Assembly: GCA_023228985.1 (NCBI GenBank)
Contig: JALOAC010000030.1
Span: 1 to 26,763, forward strand
Length of the DNA: 26,763 bases
Reading direction: 5' to 3'
Source: Thiopseudomonas sp.
GTDB lineage: Bacteria > Pseudomonadota > Gammaproteobacteria > Pseudomonadales > Pseudomonadaceae
The position numbers and the translations under genes are program-made. Shown here in pieces: positions 22,791 to 26,763 of this stretch. The first letter of the stretch is position 1, and each line of letters begins with the position of its first letter. The notes below the pieces were generated by a model. That model saw nothing but the letters and a program-made list of their open reading frames with translations, was not told the origin of the DNA and did no database searches.

Positions 22791-22836
22791 CAAAGTCACC
22801 CTCCGAATTCGCAAAAACCACTGACTTTGCTATTAT
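22791..22836 (+). promoter_or_regulatory. Candidate metH promoter with an 8+8 inverted repeat
   Basis: TTCGCA (22808-22813) and TATTAT (22831-22836) are 17 bases apart and would start transcription about 30 bases before the metH ATG. A perfect inverted repeat, CAAAGTCA at 22791-22798 and TGACTTTG at 22822-22829, surrounds the -35 box and ends just before the -10. This suits an operator. The MetR-type TGAA/TTCA dyad is not evident, nor is a cobalamin riboswitch. Confidence 0.45.
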
Positions 22837-22874
22837 TGCTCGCTTGATTTTTGTTTAGACCTCCGGAAGTAATC

Positions 22875-25800
22875 ATGACCAATCGCAGTACTCGTTTAGC
22901 CCAGCTTCACGCCGACCTTAAAACCCGCATTTTATTGCTCGATGGCGCCATGGGCACCATGATTCAGAATGAGCGCTTAGATGAAGCGCAGTTTCGTGGC
23001 GAACGCTTTGCCGATTGGCCGCAAGATGTGCAAGGCAACAATGACCTGCTTATTTTAACCCAGCCTGAGCTTATCCAAAAAATCGAGAAAGCTTATTTGG
23101 ATGCTGGCGCGGACATTATCGAAACCAACACCTTTAACTCCACTCAGGTGTCGCAAGCCGACTACGGCATGCAGGACTTAGCTTATGAGCTGAACTTTGA
23201 AGGTGCACGCATTGCCCGCGAAGTAGCCGATACTAAAACCCTAGAAACTCCGGATAAGCCGCGCTATGTTGCCGGTGTGTTAGGCCCAACCAGCCGCACC
23301 TGCTCACTATCACCGGATGTGAACAACCCTGGCTACCGTAACGTCACCTTTGATATTTTGGTCGAGAACTACAGCGAAGCAACCCGCGGATTAATCAATG
23401 GCGGTGCCGACATCATCATGATCGAAACCATCTTCGACACCCTTAATGCTAAAGCGGCTATTTTCGCCGTCGAAGGCGTGTTTGAAGAACTGGGCGTCAC
23501 TCTGCCCATTATGATTTCCGGTACGATTACCGATGCTTCAGGCCGCACGTTGTCAGGGCAAACCACCGAAGCCTTTTGGAACTCCATCCGTCACTGCAAA
23601 CCGATTTCCGTAGGCTTAAACTGCGCCTTGGGTGCCAAAGAGCTGCGCCCTTACCTGCAAGAGCTCTCCGAAAAAGCCGACACCTTTGTGTCCGCACACC
23701 CTAACGCCGGTTTACCCAACGCTTTTGGTGAATACGATGAAAGCGCCGCCGAAACTGCCGCGCTGATTGAAGACTTTGCCGCCTCAGGCTTTTTAAACAT
23801 TGTCGGCGGCTGCTGCGGTACCACGCCTGAGCACATTGCCGCTATTGCCAAAGTGATTGCCAAGTACCCACCGCGCCAGATTCCTGATATCCCCAAGGCC
23901 TGTCGCCTGTCAGGGCTTGAGCCGTTCACCATCGACCGCAGCTCCTTGTTTGTCAACGTGGGCGAGCGCACCAACATCACCGGTTCGGCTCGTTTTGCGC
24001 GTTTGATTCGTGAAGAAAATTACACCGAAGCACTGGAAGTCGCTCTGCAACAAGTCGAAGCCGGTGCGCAGGTGATTGATATCAACATGGACGAAGGCAT
24101 GCTGGACTCCAAAGCTGCCATGGTCACCTTCCTCAACCTGATCGCTGGTGAGCCGGATATTTCCCGTGTGCCAATTATGCTCGACTCCTCCAAATGGGAG
24201 ATTATCGAAGCGGGTTTAAAGTGCATTCAGGGTAAAGGCATTGTGAACTCCATTTCGATGAAAGAAGGCGTAGAGGAATTTATTAAGCATGCCAAACTCT
24301 GTCGTCGTTACGGTGCCGCCGTGGTGGTCATGGCCTTTGACGAACAAGGCCAAGCCGATACCGCAGCGCGCAAACAAGAAATTTGTGCGCGCTCCTACGA
24401 TATTCTCGTGAACCAAGTAGGTTTCCCGCCCGAAGACATTATCTTTGATGCCAACATCTTTGCGGTGGCGACCGGTATCGAAGAACACAACAACTATGCC
24501 ATGGACTTTATCGAGGCCTGTGCGTGGATTCGTGACAACCTGCCCCATGCGCTGACCTCGGGCGGTGTGTCTAACGTGAGCTTCTCCTTCCGCGGCAACA
24601 ACCCGGTACGTGAAGCCATTCACTCGGTATTCCTGTATTACGCCATTCAAAGCGGCTTGAATATGGGTATTGTCAATGCCGGTCAGTTAGAAATTTACGA
24701 CCAAATTCCAGCCGACCTGCGCAACAAAGTCGAAGACGTGATTCTTAACCGTCACCCAGGTGCCACCGATGCGCTGCTTAATATTGCCGAGGATTACCGC
24801 GGTGACGGCAGCAAAAAAGAGGTGGAAAACGAGGAGTGGCGCTCGCTGCCAGTGGATAAGCGCCTTGAATACGCGTTGGTCAAAGGCATTACCAGCCACA
24901 TTGTCGATGACACTGAAGAGTGCCGCCAGTCCGTTAGCCGCCCTATCGAAGTCATTGAGGGGCCGCTCATGTCCGGCATGAACGTGGTCGGCGATTTGTT
25001 TGGTAGCGGTAAAATGTTCCTACCGCAAGTGGTCAAGTCCGCACGGGTAATGAAACAAGCCGTAGCGCACCTGATTCCTTTTATTGAAGAAGAGAAAGGT
25101 GACCAGCCGGAAGCCAAGGGTAAAATTCTGATGGCTACGGTGAAGGGCGATGTGCACGACATCGGTAAAAACATTGTCGCTGTGGTATTGGGCTGTAATG
25201 GCTACGACATTGTCGATATGGGCGTGATGGTGCCCGCCGATAAAATCCTAAAAACCGCGATTGAAGAAAAATGCGACATAATCGGTTTGTCGGGCCTGAT
25301 TACTCCGTCACTGGATGAAATGGTCAACGTGGCCAAGGAAATGCAGCGCCAGAACTTTCACCTGCCGCTACTCATTGGCGGGGCAACCACCTCCAAGGCG
25401 CACACTGCTGTGCGTATCGACCCACACTACACCAATGATGCTGTGGTTTACGTTACCGACGCTTCCCGTGCCGTGGGTGTGGCGACGACCTTATTATCCA
25501 AAGAGCTTAAACCAGACTACATCAAAGGCATTCGTGAGGAGTACGCGGTTATCCGTGAGCGTACCGCTAACCGCAGCGCCAAGACCAAATACCTCACTTA
25601 CCCGCAAGCGCTAGACAATCGCTTACAGCTAGATTGGAGCACTTATCAGCCTCCAGTGCCCAGTTTTACGGGCAGTAAGTTGCTGAAAAACCTTGATTTG
25701 CATGAAATCCGTAAGTATCTCGACTGGACACCGTTTTTTATCTCTTGGAATCTAGTGGGCAAATACCCGCGTATTTTCGAGGACGAAGTGGTGGGTGAAG

Positions 25801-26567
25801 CAGCCAAAACCCTGTTCGATGAAGCGCAGGTGATGCTGGATAAAATGGTCAATGAAAATCTTATTGAAGCCCGTGCGCTGTTTGGTTTCTGGCCTGCCAA
25901 TCAGGTGGACCATGACGACCTTGAGCTCTATGATGAGCAAGGTCAGCCCTTACGCCGTCTGCACCACTTGCGTCAACAGTCCGTCATCCGTGACCAAGGA
26001 GCCAACCGTTGCTTGGCTGATTATGTAGCACCTAAAGACAGCGGCTTAACGGACTACATCGGCGGCTTTATTGTCACCGCGGGAATTGGTGTAGAAGAAT
26101 TATGTAACGAATACAAAGCGCAAGGCGATGACTACAACGCCATTATGGTGCAGGCTTTAGCCGACCGCCTAGCGGAAGCCACGGCTGAGTGGCTGCACCA
26201 CCAAGTGCGCACCAAGTATTGGGGCTATGCAGCCGATGAGCAGCTAGATAACGATGATCTCATTCGTGAACAATACAGCGGTATTCGCCCAGCACCTGGC
26301 TATCCAGCCTGCCCCGACCACACAGAAAAAGGGCCATTGTTTGAATTGCTAGACCCTGAAGGAAGTTGCGGTGTGAGCCTCACTGAGCACTATGCGATGT
26401 TCCCCACGGCAGCGGTCAGCGGCTGGTATTTCGCCCACCCAGAAGCCAAATACTTTGCGGTGGGTAAAATCGAAAAAGATCAGGTGCAAAGCTATGCCAA
26501 GCGTAAAGGCCAAAGCCTAGAAGACAGCGAACGCTGGTTAATGCCTAACTTGGCGTACGAAACTTAA
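22875..26567 (+). CDS. metH: Cobalamin-dependent methionine synthase
   Basis: 1230 residues, full length with all four modules. The homocysteine domain (about 1-335) has zinc ligands C250, C313 and C314 (GLNCALG and GGCCGTT). The methyltetrahydrofolate domain (about 350-620) starts with FVNVGERTNITGS. The cap and cobalamin domain (about 650-900) has DVHDIGKN with the axial histidine H761. The reactivation domain (about 910-1230) has the SAM-binding RPAPGYPACPDH near residue 1138. It transfers methyl from methyltetrahydrofolate to homocysteine through methylcobalamin. I chose the ATG at 22875 with GGAAG five bases before it; a TTG eight codons upstream is unsupported. It stands alone, with no terminator clearly visible after it. 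Confidence 0.98.
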   Translation: MTNRSTRLAQLHADLKTRILLLDGAMGTMIQNERLDEAQFRGERFADWPQDVQGNNDLLILTQPELIQKIEKAYLDAGADIIETNTFNSTQVSQADYGMQDLAYELNFEGARIAREVADTKTLETPDKPRYVAGVLGPTSRTCSLSPDVNNPGYRNVTFDILVENYSEATRGLINGGADIIMIETIFDTLNAKAAIFAVEGVFEELGVTLPIMISGTITDASGRTLSGQTTEAFWNSIRHCKPISVGLNCALGAKELRPYLQELSEKADTFVSAHPNAGLPNAFGEYDESAAETAALIEDFAASGFLNIVGGCCGTTPEHIAAIAKVIAKYPPRQIPDIPKACRLSGLEPFTIDRSSLFVNVGERTNITGSARFARLIREENYTEALEVALQQVEAGAQVIDINMDEGMLDSKAAMVTFLNLIAGEPDISRVPIMLDSSKWEIIEAGLKCIQGKGIVNSISMKEGVEEFIKHAKLCRRYGAAVVVMAFDEQGQADTAARKQEICARSYDILVNQVGFPPEDIIFDANIFAVATGIEEHNNYAMDFIEACAWIRDNLPHALTSGGVSNVSFSFRGNNPVREAIHSVFLYYAIQSGLNMGIVNAGQLEIYDQIPADLRNKVEDVILNRHPGATDALLNIAEDYRGDGSKKEVENEEWRSLPVDKRLEYALVKGITSHIVDDTEECRQSVSRPIEVIEGPLMSGMNVVGDLFGSGKMFLPQVVKSARVMKQAVAHLIPFIEEEKGDQPEAKGKILMATVKGDVHDIGKNIVAVVLGCNGYDIVDMGVMVPADKILKTAIEEKCDIIGLSGLITPSLDEMVNVAKEMQRQNFHLPLLIGGATTSKAHTAVRIDPHYTNDAVVYVTDASRAVGVATTLLSKELKPDYIKGIREEYAVIRERTANRSAKTKYLTYPQALDNRLQLDWSTYQPPVPSFTGSKLLKNLDLHEIRKYLDWTPFFISWNLVGKYPRIFEDEVVGEAAKTLFDEAQVMLDKMVNENLIEARALFGFWPANQVDHDDLELYDEQGQPLRRLHHLRQQSVIRDQGANRCLADYVAPKDSGLTDYIGGFIVTAGIGVEELCNEYKAQGDDYNAIMVQALADRLAEATAEWLHHQVRTKYWGYAADEQLDNDDLIREQYSGIRPAPGYPACPDHTEKGPLFELLDPEGSCGVSLTEHYAMFPTAAVSGWYFAHPEAKYFAVGKIEKDQVQSYAKRKGQSLEDSERWLMPNLAYET

Positions 26568-26763
26568 TTCACCCGCCCGCTTTGTAGAGCAGCGATTTTT
26601 TGTGGAGCAGGCCATGCCTGCGACAGCGGTGCGTCAGGACAACACCGTATCTACTGGCGTAATCCGCAGTCGGATGCATGACATCCCCCTACAGGCGCAA
26701 CGGACTCTTGCGCGATGCGATCTATAAGGCAGCACCACCTCGCTCTTGTGGGACCCGACTTGT
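26568..26763. repeat. Gene-free tail with REP-like palindromes
   Basis: No gene is seen after metH. TTTTGTGGAGCAGGC then CAT then GCCTGC (stem 26607-26612 with 26616-26621) resembles the TGTGGGAGC-GGGC hairpins of Pseudomonas REP elements. A second sequence, GGCGTAATCCGCAGTCGGAT with a following CATCC (about 26655-26690), looks like another small intergenic palindrome. The window closes with TTGTGGGACCCGACTTGT, which would be the left half of a further REP-like palindrome. Confidence 0.5.

Noticed and set aside
22638..22874. Possible RsmZ-type small RNA near fdxA, or a SAH or cobalamin riboswitch before metH
   Set aside because: RsmZ needs many A-GGA motifs in hairpin loops; only scattered GGA are seen on either strand. 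The SAH riboswitch core and the cobalamin box do not appear in the right order.
1..26763. CRISPR arrays, tRNA or rRNA genes, toxin-antitoxin or restriction loci, prophage
   Set aside because: No repeat-spacer pattern, cloverleaf, rRNA segment or matching protein family was seen; nearly all sequence is occupied by recognised housekeeping genes.

Overview
The window is a chromosomal segment of a gammaproteobacterium that looks like a Pseudomonas relative with moderate GC. It carries several gene blocks known from Pseudomonas: ccmABCDEFGHI with fliK-like and flhB-like genes beside ccmA; cysI plus a DUF934 partner; rraA-cfrX-cmpX-sigX-oprF; ispF-truD-surE-pcm-nlpD-rpoS; fdxA; and metH. As I recall the P. 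aeruginosa map, these blocks are scattered there, so this genome appears to have joined them by rearrangement. The species is not determined.

Layout. 1-166: the right end of an IS200/IS605-type insertion sequence, ending just past the greB stop. 173-7684 (minus strand): ccmA to ccmI, then greB; nearly all joints overlap or are tight, so this is one cytochrome c maturation operon with greB at its tail. 7837-9731 (plus): a FliK-like protein and a stand-alone FlhB C-terminal domain protein. 9737-12806: an FNR-type flavoprotein reductase (minus) divergent from cysI-DUF934 (plus). 12808-12835: a bidirectional terminator shared with oprF. 12852-15667 (minus): cfrX-cmpX-sigX-oprF, the envelope-stress module. 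15776-22125 (minus): ispF-truD-surE-pcm-DUF368-nlpD-rpoS-rraA, a tight run closed by a UUCG-loop terminator. 22314-22637 (plus): fdxA. 22875-26567 (plus): metH. 26568-26763: a short REP-like intergenic tail. There are no tRNA or rRNA genes, no CRISPR array and no prophage. No gene-free stretch exceeds 300 bases.

Most of the window is core genome. The points that stand out are: a strongly diverged RpoS with a Pro in place of the first Trp of the conserved -10 melting dyad and other changes in promoter-reading residues; rraA placed directly behind rpoS; three TTGACT direct repeats about one helical turn apart, the last holding the sigX start codon; well-formed inverted repeats in the fdxA and metH upstream regions; a flhB-like gene that starts almost exactly where cleaved FlhB begins; and the IS end at greB. 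I found no clearly new multigene system. The diverged RpoS locus is the best candidate for something unusual.
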